DNA of 64,000 bases from Dehalococcoidia bacterium. Its GTDB lineage: Bacteria > Chloroflexota > Dehalococcoidia > SpSt-223. The DNA is taken from the NCBI GenBank assembly GCA_026003895.1, contig BPIC01000004.1, forward strand, positions 1 to 64,000. The letters run 5' to 3'. Made by a program: the position numbers and the translations under genes. Of this stretch, positions 9,840 to 17,992 are shown piece after piece. The notes below the pieces were generated by a model, which was not told the origin of the DNA, ran no database searches, and was given only the letters and a program-made list of their open reading frames with translations. Each line of letters opens with the position of its first letter. The first letter of the stretch is position 1.

Positions 9840-10790
9840 AGGCGTCCGGCCGTCGGGCCGCCAACTTGCAGCGCCCGACCGGGAGATCCGACCGATTCCC
9901 GGCCCGTGAAGCATCCCGTCCGGGCCGTTCGCCGTTACCGGAGGAAGCGGCCACCCGTCCCACCAGTAGTTGACGAGGAAGAGACCGGCCCCGAGCAGGA
10001 ACGACGCCGACAGGCGATGGACGTGGGGCACGACCCGGCGCACCGAGCGGGCCACCGCCCCCTGGAAGAAAGCTGCCCCGAGGACGACCGTGCTCAGGAC
10101 GCTCCCCATGCCCAGCGCATAACTGATGAACTGGCCTGCCGCAGCCACGGGGCCACCCGCGGCGGAGGGTGCCGAGCCGGCGACCACCAGGAAGATTGGC
10201 AGCGTGCACGCGAGCGACGTCACGGCGTAGGCCACCCCGAACAGGAAGAGCGACCGGATGTCCCCGCTCAGGCGCACGTGCTCCATAGCCCCGCTCGCGG
10301 CCGTGATCCCGAATCCGCGGCCGGACAGCGCCAGCCAGGCGCCCAGCCCCACCAGGAGCAGACCCACCGCGAGGCCGCCGACCGGGAACAGCTCGACCAG
10401 CGCGCGGCCGCCCCGCCCCGATCACCGCGCCCACCACCGCGAAGATCGACACGAAGCCGAGCGTCGCCATCACCGCCAGCAGCAGCGCGCGTCCGGCCCC
10501 GCCCAGCCGCTGATGGGGAGGCCGCCTCGCCGCGAGCCAGGGTAGTACGCGACGAGCGACGGCAGCAGCAGGGACGCCGCAGGGGTTGACGGCCGCGACC
10601 ATGCCGGCGCCGAACGCGTAGCCCAGCGGCAGGGCCGCCGCCACGTTCGAGACGCCGCCCTGCACCGCGTAGATGCTCTTGCCGGCCGCGATCAGCGCCC
10701 ATCCCAGCGCGAGGCCGAGGAGCAGGAAGGCGACCCCTGCCACTCGACCCGCGTAAGTCGCTTCGGCACCGCCACGCGGGGCATCGTCAT
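9840..10790 (-). pseudogene. CcdA/DsbD-like cytochrome c biogenesis membrane protein (frameshifted)
   Basis: ATG 10790 overlaps the stop of the upstream thioredoxin-like gene (ATGA). After an early shift the protein shows FLLLGLALGWALIAAG, AAALPLGYAFGAGMVAAVNP with CGV (the conserved NPCG motif of CcdA), AVMATLGFVSIFAVVGAVIG, GLLLVGLGAWLALSGRG, LFLFGVAYAVTSLACTLPIF with the second conserved Cys, and a last membrane pair. CcdA shuttles electrons from cytoplasmic thioredoxin across the membrane to partners such as TlpA/ResA, which is exactly the gene it is coupled to here. Two to three shifts occur. The C-terminal limit near 9840 is approximate. Confidence 0.72.
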
Positions 10791-11372
10791 CGCTGCGCCA
10801 GCCTTTCGAAGAGCTGCTGCCACGTGGTCGCGTCGTCCACCTCGTGGTTACCCCCTGAAGGCGATGGTCCCGTCTCGGTTGATGGCGTACTTCGCCATCG
10901 TCGCCGTCACCTTGTAAGCTTCCAGGGTCTGTCGGCTCCCGACCGCGAAGGCCCACGGATAGGCATTGTTCTGGCGGTAGGCGCCCAGCACCTCGGGGCC
11001 TTCGGCGGCGTCGACCCCGATCGCGACGAAGCTCACGCGGTCGGGCGTAGCGCGGGTACAGGTCCTTCAGGAGCCGAAACTCGGCCCGACAGACCGGTCA
11101 CCAGGTCGCGAAGAAGTACAGGATGAAGGGCTTGTCCTGGGCCAGCAGGTCCGCACTGCCCACCGGCCGGCCGTCGATGCCGGTCACGCTGAACGCGGGG
11201 GGCGCGCTGCCCAACCTGCAGTCCGGTGGCGACTTCCGGGCCGGGACCGCGGTGAACCGCGCCGGACCCGACGGTCTGCGCGCCGTTGGGGGCGCAGGCG
11301 ACCATTCAGCGGCGAGCAGCAGCAGGCCCAGGCAGGCTCGCTCCCATGCCCGAGGACAACGGAAGCGCGCAT
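10787..11372 (-). CDS. TlpA-like thioredoxin-fold lipoprotein with in-frame UGA at the active site
   Basis: Starting near 11347-11372, a hydrophobic signal with LGLLLLAA leads to PPAFSVTGIDGRPVGSADLL, AQDKPFILYFFATW, then TGA (11098-11100), then PVCRAEFRLLKDLYPRYA, and after a shift SFVAIGVDAAEGPEVLGAYR, YPWAFAVGSRQTLEAYKVTA, MAKYAINRDGTIAFRG and a C-terminal helix ending at 10787. The fold and length match TlpA/ResA. The reading frame is continuous on both sides of the TGA, which replaces the first Cys of the CxxC pair, giving UxxC if read as selenocysteine. A G-loop stem follows the TGA (see findings). Alternatives are a Cys-to-stop mutation or base-call error in a frameshift-rich region. 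It is coupled to the CcdA gene and headed by operator G. Confidence 0.6.
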
Positions 11373-11465
11373 GGGCAGCGCTTGACGATGCCGACCGTGG
11401 TGGCGTTCACTGGCTCCCCTCCGGCGCGCCCCCGACCGGTTGGCCGCTCCGACGGTAGGCGGATT

Positions 11466-11485
11466 CTACTATGCCACTGTAGTAC
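11466..11485. promoter_or_regulatory. Operator box G
   Basis: CTACTAT - GCCACT - GTAGTAC; arms match at 5 of 7 positions. It lies about 100 bp upstream of the minus-strand thioredoxin-CcdA pair and just past the end of the Lgt-like gene. Confidence 0.58.
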
Positions 11486-11494
11486 CAATCAAGG

Positions 11495-12209
11495 CTGGGC
11501 CCCGAGGCTGGCCGCGTCCTCCGCTCCGCCACCCAGTAGACCACTGTCGCCGTGCCGAGCGCCACGAGGGTCTCAACGGAGCGCGTGCCCAGCGAGAAGG
11601 CGACGAGTTCGGCCACGGCCAGGGCGGCGAGACCGACGCCGAACGAGAGGTTCGACCGGCACGGCCACTTGACGGCCAGGAGCAACCCGGTCGCCAGGAT
11701 CACCGCCTGATAGAGCGCGATGGGCTGGCGCCACTCGTCTCCCGCGCTGGAGCGCCCAGGGGGAGGTCGGTGAGGCCGCCGGTCCCGCAGGTCGTCAGGG
11801 GCGCAGCCGGCCCGCTCGAAGAGGAGCGCCGCCAGGACGGCGACGACCAATGGCTCAACCAGCGCCCGCGGCGGCACACTCGGGGCCCGCTGTCGCAGGC
11901 TTCGCAGCGCGTAGGCCGCGCCGAGCACCAGGCCCAGCGGGTGGAGCCCCCCGTCGACGACGACGAAGACCTGGAGCGGGGCGCGCACGTAGTAGTCGAG
12001 GTGCGTCACCACCCAGAGCAGCCGCCCGCCGACGACTGCCCGCCGTGGCAAGGTCCCACCAGTCGGCCGCGTGGAGGTCGAGCCCGAGGCGTGCCGCCGC
12101 GAGGTGGAACAGCGGCCCCCGCCACGAGCAGGCCCACTAGGGTCATGACGGCCTGCGAGCCCAGCGTGACCGTCAGGAACTGCACCCGGAACGGGTCGAG
12201 GATCACAGC
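11495..12209 (-). pseudogene. Prolipoprotein diacylglyceryl transferase-like (Lgt) membrane protein, frameshifted
   Basis: GTG 12209 overlaps the stop of the upstream TlpA gene. The N-terminus reads ILDPFRVQFLTVTLGSQAVM with a membrane helix; after a shift near 12110 come HLDYYVRAPLQVFVVVDGGL, HPLGLVLGAAYALRSLRQRA, ALVEPLVVAVLAALLFERAG, WRQPIALYQAVILATGLLLA and FGVGLAALAVAELVAFSLGT. The Y-x-R-x-P-L-Q and QPxxLYQ blocks resemble Lgt, which attaches diacylglycerol to lipobox cysteines. Several neighbours are lipoproteins, so a dedicated Lgt paralogue is possible, but the core Lgt signature is not complete. The end near 11495 is inferred because operator G follows. Confidence 0.52.
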
Positions 12210-12782
12210 AGTCGCTCGACTCGCCGCGCGAGCCCGTCGCGGGTCATCGCGCCCGCTGACCCGCTCGCGGACGATCCCGGCTCGGTCAACGATGACGGTC
12301 GTCGGCAGGCCGGCGACGCCATAGGTGGCCGCGATGGCGCCGGTGTCGTCCAATCAGGATCGGGAAGCGCAGGCCGTACTCGCCGACGAACGCCGCGACC
12401 ACCGGCTCCGGCTCGGCCATGTCCACCCCCAGGACCACGATCCGGTCGCCCAGTTCGGCCTGGTAGGCATCGAGTTCGGACATCTCGACCCGGCAGGGTG
12501 GGCACCAGGTCGCCCAGAAGTTCACGACCGCGACGCGGGCCGCGGAACTCGTCGAGCGAGACCACCCCGCCCCTCGAGCGTGCGCGCTTGGAAGGCCGGC
12601 GCCGGGTCGCCCACCCGCGCGCGCCCCGCGCCGGTCCCGCCGGCGGCGCCGCTCAGGCCCCAGCGCTCGGCGTAGCTGCCGAGCAGCGCCAGCGCCAGCG
12701 CGAGCGCCACCGCCCCGCGGGCGAGCGCCGGCAGCAGGTCGGCCCGGGGCGCGGCCGCAGCTGGGCCCCTCCTTCGTCTCAC
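12207..12782 (-). pseudogene. TlpA-like thiol-disulfide oxidoreductase (frameshifted)
   Basis: GTG 12782 starts MRRRRGPAAAAPRADLLPAL and a membrane anchor (GAVALALALALLGSYAERW). The domain reads VGDPAPAFQARTLEG, after a shift VSLDEFRG, then VAVVNFWATWCPPCRVEMSE, LDAYQAELGDRIVVLGVDMA, FVGEYGLRFPILI, and after a shift IAATYGVAGLPTTVIVDRAG and REVSGAMTRDGL-type C-terminal text. CPPC is the redox pair and GLPTTV carries the cis-proline. It is a membrane-tethered reductase acting outside the membrane. Operator H lies 19 bp upstream of the start, so control by the shared repressor is likely. Confidence 0.75.
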
Positions 12783-12798
12783 CCATTGCTGGCCGAGA

Positions 12799-13165
12799 TT
12801 GTACTATCCAATCATAGTAGATGGGCAACTCGCGGCCGGCCGCACGGGGCGGCGTGTCCGCGAGTCGCGCTCACAGCGCTTCGACGACAGGTCGCGCTCC
12901 GTTGTGTCCTGCAACGTGCTGCGGGCTGGCACCCACGAGGAGTTCGTCCAACCGCTCTGGAAGCAGTCCACCGGCTCTATGGTCCACTGCGTGGCCGGCG
13001 ACGCGACCGGCATCGTCGTCGCCGCCACGATCACCGTGCTGCGCGGGTTCCCGATGCGGGTCAACATGGCCGCCGGGTACGTCTTCGGCCTCGCCTTCGG
13101 GCTGTTCATCTTCCAGGCTCTGTTCGCGAAGGACGTGCTGGGCGGCTCCTGCCGCGCCGCCCGGT
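12799..13165 (+). pseudogene. DUF4396-like membrane protein, C-terminally truncated
   Basis: The frame from 12799 carries HEEFVQPLWKQSTGSMVHCV, AGDATGIVVAATITVLRGFP and VNMAAGYVFGLAFGLFIFQA, then LFAKDVLGGS, and stops resembling the family at about 13150. The MHCVAGDATGI and YVFGFAFGLFIFQALF blocks resemble DUF4396 proteins, predicted membrane proteins of unknown function often near copper or mercury genes. The last helices are missing; operator I follows at once, which suggests a rearrangement. The N-terminal 45 residues are low-complexity and uncertain. Confidence 0.5.
12801..12820. promoter_or_regulatory. Operator box H
   Basis: GTACTAT - CCAATC - ATAGTAG; arms match at 6 of 7 positions. 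It sits between the divergent TlpA gene (minus, start 12782) and the DUF4396-like gene (plus) and could control both. Confidence 0.65.
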
Positions 13166-13167
13166 CT

Positions 13168-13187
13168 ATACTACGCGTCGGTAGGAG
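13168..13187. promoter_or_regulatory. Operator box I
   Basis: ATACTAC - GCGTCG - GTAGGAG; arms match at 5 of 7 positions. It lies about 80 bp upstream of the third TlpA-like gene on the plus strand. Confidence 0.52.
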
Positions 13188-13249
13188 ACCGCGGGCATCC
13201 GGCCCGTGCGCAAGGGGCGGCGTGGGTGGCGAAGCTTCACAGGCAGCAG

Positions 13250-13930
13250 GCTAGGCGAGTCCGGCGGCATACCGCATCGGGGGCGGGCAGTCGGCGCCGT
13301 TCTTGCTGCTGTGGCCATCGGTACCGCGGGTGGGGTTCTTCCTGAGCGGGGGCCTGCCGCTGCGTTCGGCCGCAACGGTCGCGACGCCTCCGGCGACCGC
13401 CGTCGGCGCGGCTCGGAACGTGCCCGCTCCGTCCGAAACGCCCAGCGCGCCTGTTGCGCAGCCCGCCGCTGACCTCGGCCCGCCGGCCCCGAAGGTCGGC
13501 TCGCCGGCCCCCGCCATCCGCGCCTCCACAGTGGACGGCAGTGCACTGGATCTCGACCAACTCCGCGGCCGAGTTGTCTTGCTCAACTTCTGGGCGAGCT
13601 GGTGCAAACCCTGCGAGGCCGAAATGGCCGACCTTCAGGAGCTGCACACCGAGCAGGTGCATCGGGGCTTCACGGTGATCGCGGTCAACGAGGGCGAGGA
13701 ACCCGCACGGGCCGCGGAGTTCCTGCGGGCCAAGGGGATCACCTTCCCGACGGGCCCTCGACCTCGACATGAAGATCACCCGCGACTACCAGGTCTTAGG
13801 CCTCCCGAACACGTTCCTGATCGACGCCGACGGCGTGATCAGGGATCGCGTGGTCGGGCCGCTCACGCTCGACCAGATGCGGGCTCGGGGTCGCGAAGGT
13901 GCTCGAAGGACACCCCGGTCGAGCGCCCCG
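13250..13930 (+). pseudogene. TlpA-like thioredoxin (frameshifted)
   Basis: A hydrophobic N-terminus near 13280-13340 is followed by a Pro/Ala linker (TVATPPATAVGAARNVPAPS) and the domain: KVGSPAPAIRASTVDGSALD, LRGRVVLLNFWASWCKPCEA, EMADLQELHTEQVHRGFTVI, AVNEGEEPARAAEFLRAKGI, then after a shift near 13765 ITRDYQVLGLPNTFLIDADG and VIRDRVVGPLTLDQM. CKPC is the redox pair and GLPNTF holds the cis-Pro. The extracytoplasmic, membrane-tethered layout matches the other TlpA proteins of this island. The start is not certain because the anchor appears in two frames. Confidence 0.7.
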
Positions 13931-13954
13931 CGTCTCGTCTCGGTCTGGGCCGCC

Positions 13955-14577
13955 ATGGCCGCCGAGAACGACCGGCCGGCCGGCCAAGTGCTCGGGACGA
14001 TCGTCACCCTTGGGGAAGTCAATCGGCGGGTCGACCTCGAGAACGCGCTCGGCGTCCTCCGCGGTGGCGTGGCCCCGGACTACTCAACCGACGAGGGGCG
14101 CACCCTCTTGCGCGAGCAGCAGCGAGCAATGGGGGAGCGGCTGAATCGACGAGCGGATCGTCGCGGCCCGGGCCCGGACCGTTGGCCTGGTCGTTGCCGA
14201 ACGATGAAGTCGAGGCTGACACGCGCCGGCTCGCCGACGAGGCCGGACTCGACCCTGCCGGCCTGGAGCGCGAGTTGGCGGCGATGGGCAGCGACATCGC
14301 CCTGCTCCGCGAAACCCAGAGGCAGGCACGTCTGATCGGCAGCTTCACCCTGGACTACGTCCTAACCGGTCGCACACCTGAGCGTATCGCGGAGCCCGAC
14401 GCTTGGCTCGAGTCCGCGAGGCGGGCGGCCGCGGCGATGGTCCTACTGCCCCTGATTAGGAGCGCGTCGGGCGGGCTCACGGGCAGCATGCCGAGGCACC
14501 AGCCAGCGGCCCCGAGCGGCGCGAGCAGGACCATGTCTGCCACCCCTCTCAGTGCCCCTTGGGCCAGGCGACCGTGA
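13955..14577 (+). pseudogene. SurA N-terminal-like (peptidyl-prolyl isomerase family) protein
   Basis: ATG 13955 gives MAAENDRPAGQVLGTIVTLG then EVNRRVDLENALGVLRGG and YSTDEGRTLLREQQRAMGER; after a shift near 14145 IDERIVAA-type text, then after another DEVEADTRRLADEAGLDPAG and LERELAAMGSDIALLRETQR. This order (VITLGEVNRR, EQQRAMxERLIDERI, DDEVExxxR, helical core) is the SurA N-terminal chaperone domain. No parvulin domain follows. It may assist folding of exported copper proteins. The region after about 14440 is probably not part of the protein. Confidence 0.5.
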
Positions 14578-14972
14578 GCAGGAACACGCTCTCCTCGATC
14601 GCCTCGACATCGTGCGGCACATCCGGCTCGAGGGCCAGCAGGTGGCCGGCCGGCAGGTCGGCGCTCCCGCCGGGCACGTGCAGGGCGAACGTGCCCGGTC
14701 ACGGTCTGGACCGAGACCGGACCGGCAGCACGGTGCTGCACGAGCCGTGAGCCGCCCTTCATCGCGGTCAGGACGATGCGGACGTTCGGCTCCTTGACCA
14801 GCGTCTTGGCGTTACGGTCGCCGGCCTGGTAACTCCGTTCCTGTCGGAGCCGCTCGCTCTCCGCGGCGAGGTCGAACGTGAGCACGGGGCCGGCGAGTCG
14901 CTGCGCCGGCCGCTGCGCGCTGCCGCTCGTCTCGCCCGGTGGACGGGTTCTCCGAGTCTGTCGTTGGACCAT
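14549..14972 (-). pseudogene. Cupin-domain protein (one frameshift)
   Basis: ATG 14972 follows GAGGAGAG. The protein reads GPVLTFDLAAESERLRQERS, SYQAGDRNAKTLVKEPNVRI, VLTAMKGGSRLVQHRAAGPV, SVQTVTGH, a shift near 14700, then LHVPGGSADLPAGHLLALEP, DVPHDVEAIEESVFLLTVAW and ends PKGH. The two short cupin motifs (GxxxxxHx and PxGxxxxxxPxxPHxxxA) are visible. The length of about 140 residues suits a single-domain cupin. Metal or small-molecule binding is typical of the fold; the substrate is unknown. Its stop is followed closely by an ATG with GAGGGG for a possible short hydrophobic peptide (14533 downward) that I did not call. Confidence 0.6.
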
Positions 14973-15284
14973 CGTCTGTCTCTCCTCTCGCGATTGATGA
15001 GTCTCGCCGAGAGCGGCGCGGTCGGCTCGGCAGTGAGCCGCGTCTTGTGTTGGCAGCCTCCTGTCGATCGGACGCTGCTGCTCGCAGGTCGCTGCCGCAG
15101 CGGCGGCGGGCCCCTGCCGTTCGGTCTCCCGAGGCCCGCCGACCGTACGAGGAGGAGCGGGAACTCGCTGCGGCGGAGCACCTCCCCGGCCGGCCACGCT
15201 CCCGCACACCAGCCGCCCCTTCCCGGTCCGCCCGTGCCTTGCCATGCCGATCAGCGATGCACCCGCCCGGCGGCTCTCCTCCGA
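14973..15284. other. No gene supported
   Basis: I see no recognisable protein, hairpin or operator in this stretch between the cupin and DUF305 genes, which are both on the minus strand. It may include the cupin promoter next to 14972. Confidence 0.4.
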
Positions 15285-16001
15285 TTAGACTAGTTGGTCC
15301 CACACTCTTCCGGTCAGAGGCCGTACCAGGCCGACAACCAGGTGTTCAACTGGTTGAATCTCTCCGGACTGGCTCCCGATGATCTGCTGAGCCAAGTCCT
15401 TGATCTCCTGGTGGGCGGCGCGGTCAGGCGCCAGCGTGGCCATGTCGATCGCGCCCTGGTGGTGCGGGACCATCAGGCTCATGAAGACCACTTCCAGGCG
15501 GTTGGGCGGCAGCTTCCGGAGGTCGGCCATCATCGACATGTCGTGCATGCCGCCCATCGGCATGTGCTCCATCATCGGCATGCCCGGCATCATCGGCATT
15601 TGGCCGGAGCTCATACTCTCCATCATCGCCACCCATGTCCGGCATGTTGACCCCGTACCAGGTCCGCAGCCACTCGCGCAGCTGCGCGATCCTCGCGGCT
15701 CTGGTCGGCGATCATCGCGTTGGCCGCGTCCTGGAGCTCCGGATGCAGCGCGTTGGCCGCGACCGGACGGGCCATCATGATGGCCATCGAATGATGCATG
15801 ACCATTTGCATCATCCAAGTCCGGTCGAAAGCGTCGCCGGAGAGTTGCTCCAGGGGCGGGCCCATCATCGGCCCCGTCGGTCCCTCCTGACCGTGCATCG
15901 GCCCCATCTGCGCCGTCGTCGGCGTGGACCGCCACGGTGCCAGCACCACCCGCGATCGCCAGTCCAATCGCCACGCTCAGCATCAGCCATCTTGCAGTCA
16001 T
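15285..16001 (-). pseudogene. Tandem DUF305 metal-linked exported protein (frameshifted)
   Basis: ATG 16001 gives a signal peptide (MTARWLMLSVAIGLAIAGGA). After a shift: PMHGQEGPTGPMMGPPLEQL, FDRTWMMQMVMHHSMAIMMA and ALHPELQDAANAMIADQSRE; after another shift a Met/His-rich linker (MPMMPGMPMMEHMPMGGMHD) and a second unit LEVVFMSLMVPHHQGAIDMA with HQEIKDLAQQIIGSQSGEIQ. Two DUF305 units each carry the MxxHHxxAIxMA signature. These proteins are ferritin-like helical bundles often near copper oxidases; the Met/His linker is a plausible Cu(I) ligand set. The function is not settled. Confidence 0.78.
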
Positions 16002-16414
16002 CTCAATGCCTCCGTCCCGCTATGCCCATTTCGTTCGTTCGGCTAGCCCGGGTCAGCGAGCCCCGGTTCCTACCGCGTGCTCGTTTGCGGCCCGGCCGGT
16101 GCGCTCCGGTCCGGCACCGCCGCTGGCCTCGCCGGCTCGCGCCTGGCCCACGCGCCGGTGCCCGGTCTGCTGTCTGTGTTTCTTCTCGATGGTTGCCTCC
16201 ATCCCGCGCCGGCGCGCTGAACTGTCGCCGCCTGCCGACCTGATGGCCGGAGCGGGCCAGGCTCCTGCCATGGCGAGTCCGGGGCAGTAAAGTACCTCGC
16301 TGGCCACCACATCCCGTCACCGATGCACCGAGCGCGGCCCTGCATGAGCAGGCCGGGGACCGCGGCTGAGGTCGGCGATATCGGGGTGAGCCGGCGAGAG
16401 CGCTTCATCATCGC
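16002..16414. other. No gene supported
   Basis: This 413-bp gap separates the DUF305 start from the end of the beta-propeller gene, both on the minus strand. No coding pattern or island operator is visible; the gap presumably contains the DUF305 promoter. Confidence 0.4.
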
Positions 16415-17380
16415 TTACCCGTGCTCGCCCCAGGTGCCGCCGCCGTCCTCGCTCCGATAGACCCGCCCTTCGCTGCGCCCCGCAACCTCGATCGCCAGGA
16501 TCGTCTTGGAGTTGCTGGGGCTGACGGCGACCGCCACGGCGTTCTTGCCCGGGAAGGCCAGCTTCCGCCAGCTCGCGCCGGCATCGTCGCTACGATAGAG
16601 GCCGTCCTCGGTGCCGGCGTAGACGGTTCGCCGCTCGGCAGGGTCGACCGCCAAGGCCATGACGTTCGTGCTCCCCAGGCCCGAGTTGCTCGGCGTCCAG
16701 GTCTTGCCCCCGTCGGCGCTCTTCAGGACGCCGACCCGCATGCTCGCGGCGTAGAGCGTCTCGGGGTTGCCGCCCGCTGCGGCGAGGCCCATCACGTCGC
16801 CCGGCACTTGGCCGCCGAGGCGCTGCCAGGTCCGGCCGCCGTCGGCGCTCTCGAGGACGCCGGAGCCGACGACGAAGGCGTAGAGGCGGCTCGGCTCGTC
16901 GGGGCTCAGCGCGAAGCCGTGGATGTCGGTGCCCGGCAGGTTGTGGGCCACTGGCTGCCAGGAAGCGCCGCCGTCGGTGCTCACTTGGAAGAGGTCGTGG
17001 CCGGCCAGATAAGTCCGGCGAGGATTGGCACGGTCGACCGCCAGACCCATCGCGTCGAAGTTGCGCCGGTCGACGAGCGGCTGCCAGTTGCGGCCGCCGT
17101 CATCGCTGCGCATGACGCCATTGTGGTGGCCGAAGAAGATCACGTTCGGGTCGTCGGGACTGAAGGCGAGTGCGTGGAAATCGCTGGTCTGCAGCACCGC
17201 GAGCGCGCCCCCGCCCCTGCTCCCGGCCGCGAGATAGGACACCGCCACGATGACGGCCACGGCGAGCAGCACTGCGAGCGCGAGCCAGGGCCACAATGCC
17301 CTCCGAGTGCTCCGGCGCCGGGCCGGCTGGCGGCCGGCGCGAGCGGTTGCCGGACGCCGCTCGGTCGTTGCGCGTGCCAT
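16415..17380 (-). CDS. Membrane-anchored BNR/sortilin-type beta-propeller protein
   Basis: ATG 17380 is preceded by GGAGG at good spacing. After a basic N-terminus and one membrane helix (LWPWLALAVLLAVAVIVAVS) come about six propeller blades, each with an Asp-box such as SDDGGRNWQPL, STDGGASWQPV, SADGGRTWQRL, SADGGKTWTPS, SDDAGASWRKL and SEDGGGTWGEH. The 321-residue frame is intact, unlike most neighbours. Such propellers (sialidase-like or sortilin-like) lie outside the membrane and bind or scaffold partners; no sialidase catalytic residues are obvious. It often accompanies copper-export genes in environmental genomes, but the role is unknown. It diverges from the next gene across operator J. 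Confidence 0.75.
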   Translation of the reverse strand: MARATTERRPATARAGRQPARRRSTRRALWPWLALAVLLAVAVIVAVSYLAAGSRGGGALAVLQTSDFHALAFSPDDPNVIFFGHHNGVMRSDDGGRNWQPLVDRRNFDAMGLAVDRANPRRTYLAGHDLFQVSTDGGASWQPVAHNLPGTDIHGFALSPDEPSRLYAFVVGSGVLESADGGRTWQRLGGQVPGDVMGLAAAGGNPETLYAASMRVGVLKSADGGKTWTPSNSGLGSTNVMALAVDPAERRTVYAGTEDGLYRSDDAGASWRKLAFPGKNAVAVAVSPSNSKTILAIEVAGRSEGRVYRSEDGGGTWGEHG

Positions 17381-17484
17381 CCATGAACCTCCACGAGCCC
17401 CGGCCTCGTCAGCCCGGAGCAGCCACCTCTGGACCGCGCCCCGGCAGGGACGGCGCCCACGTTGGCTGGTTATACGTCTCTGTG

Positions 17485-17503
17485 GTACTATCGTCAATGG
17501 TAG
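17485..17503. promoter_or_regulatory. Operator box J (5-bp spacer variant)
   Basis: GTACTAT - CGTCA - ATGGTAG; arms match at 5 of 7 positions with a 5-bp instead of 6-bp spacer. It lies between the divergent propeller gene (start 17380) and the SHOCT/multicopper oxidase operon (start 17579). Confidence 0.5.
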
Positions 17504-17578
17504 GCCAGACCGGGTCAGCCTGAATCGATCGTGTAGCGGGCTGTGCGCGCCCTCGCTGGGCCGCCTGGCCCGCGCTTG

Positions 17579-17992
17579 ATGCGGAGAGTCGCCGTGGACG
17601 GGGGCCGTCAACAACGAATCTGGATCGCGGTGGGGGGCGGAGCGCTCCTGGCGCTCCTGCTGCTCGCGCCCTTCTTGCTCACCGGGCTGACGTGTCCAGG
17701 CATGGGGGGCATGATGGGCTCTAGCGGGATGGGCGGCATGATGGGCCAGGCAGGGCCGATGGGGCCCATGATGGGGTCCGGCTGGCTGATGCTGCTCTTC
17801 TGGCTCCTCGTAGTCATCGGCGTGATCCTGCTCGTCACCTGGGCCGTCCGCCGCTTGGCGAGCCAGGAGGACGGCGCCGGGGCAGAGGCGCCGCTGGCCA
17901 TCCTCCAGCGCCGCTATGCCCATGGCGAGATCGGCCGGGAGGAGTACGAGCGGATCCGTGGGGACCTGCTGAGCGACGGGGGCGCCCGATGA
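17579..17992 (+). CDS. Small membrane protein with SHOCT-like C-terminus
   Basis: ATG 17579 gives 137 residues: a first membrane helix (IWIAVGGGALLALLLLAPFL), a Met/Gly-rich loop (MGGMMGSSGMGGMMG), a second helix (WLMLLFWLLVVIGVILLVTW) and a C-terminal LAILQRRYAHGEIGREEYER with IRGDLL, which is the SHOCT motif. SHOCT helices are thought to mediate oligomerisation. The Met-rich loop could bind Cu(I). The stop overlaps the ATG of the multicopper oxidase (ATGA), so the two are co-translated. The frame is intact. Confidence 0.72.
   Translation: MRRVAVDGGRQQRIWIAVGGGALLALLLLAPFLLTGLTCPGMGGMMGSSGMGGMMGQAGPMGPMMGSGWLMLLFWLLVVIGVILLVTWAVRRLASQEDGAGAEAPLAILQRRYAHGEIGREEYERIRGDLLSDGGAR

Noticed and set aside
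14355..14533. Short hydrophobic minus-strand peptide after the cupin gene
   Set aside because: It has a plausible RBS and hydrophobic start but overlaps the SurA-like frame and the tail is not protein-like; too uncertain to annotate.
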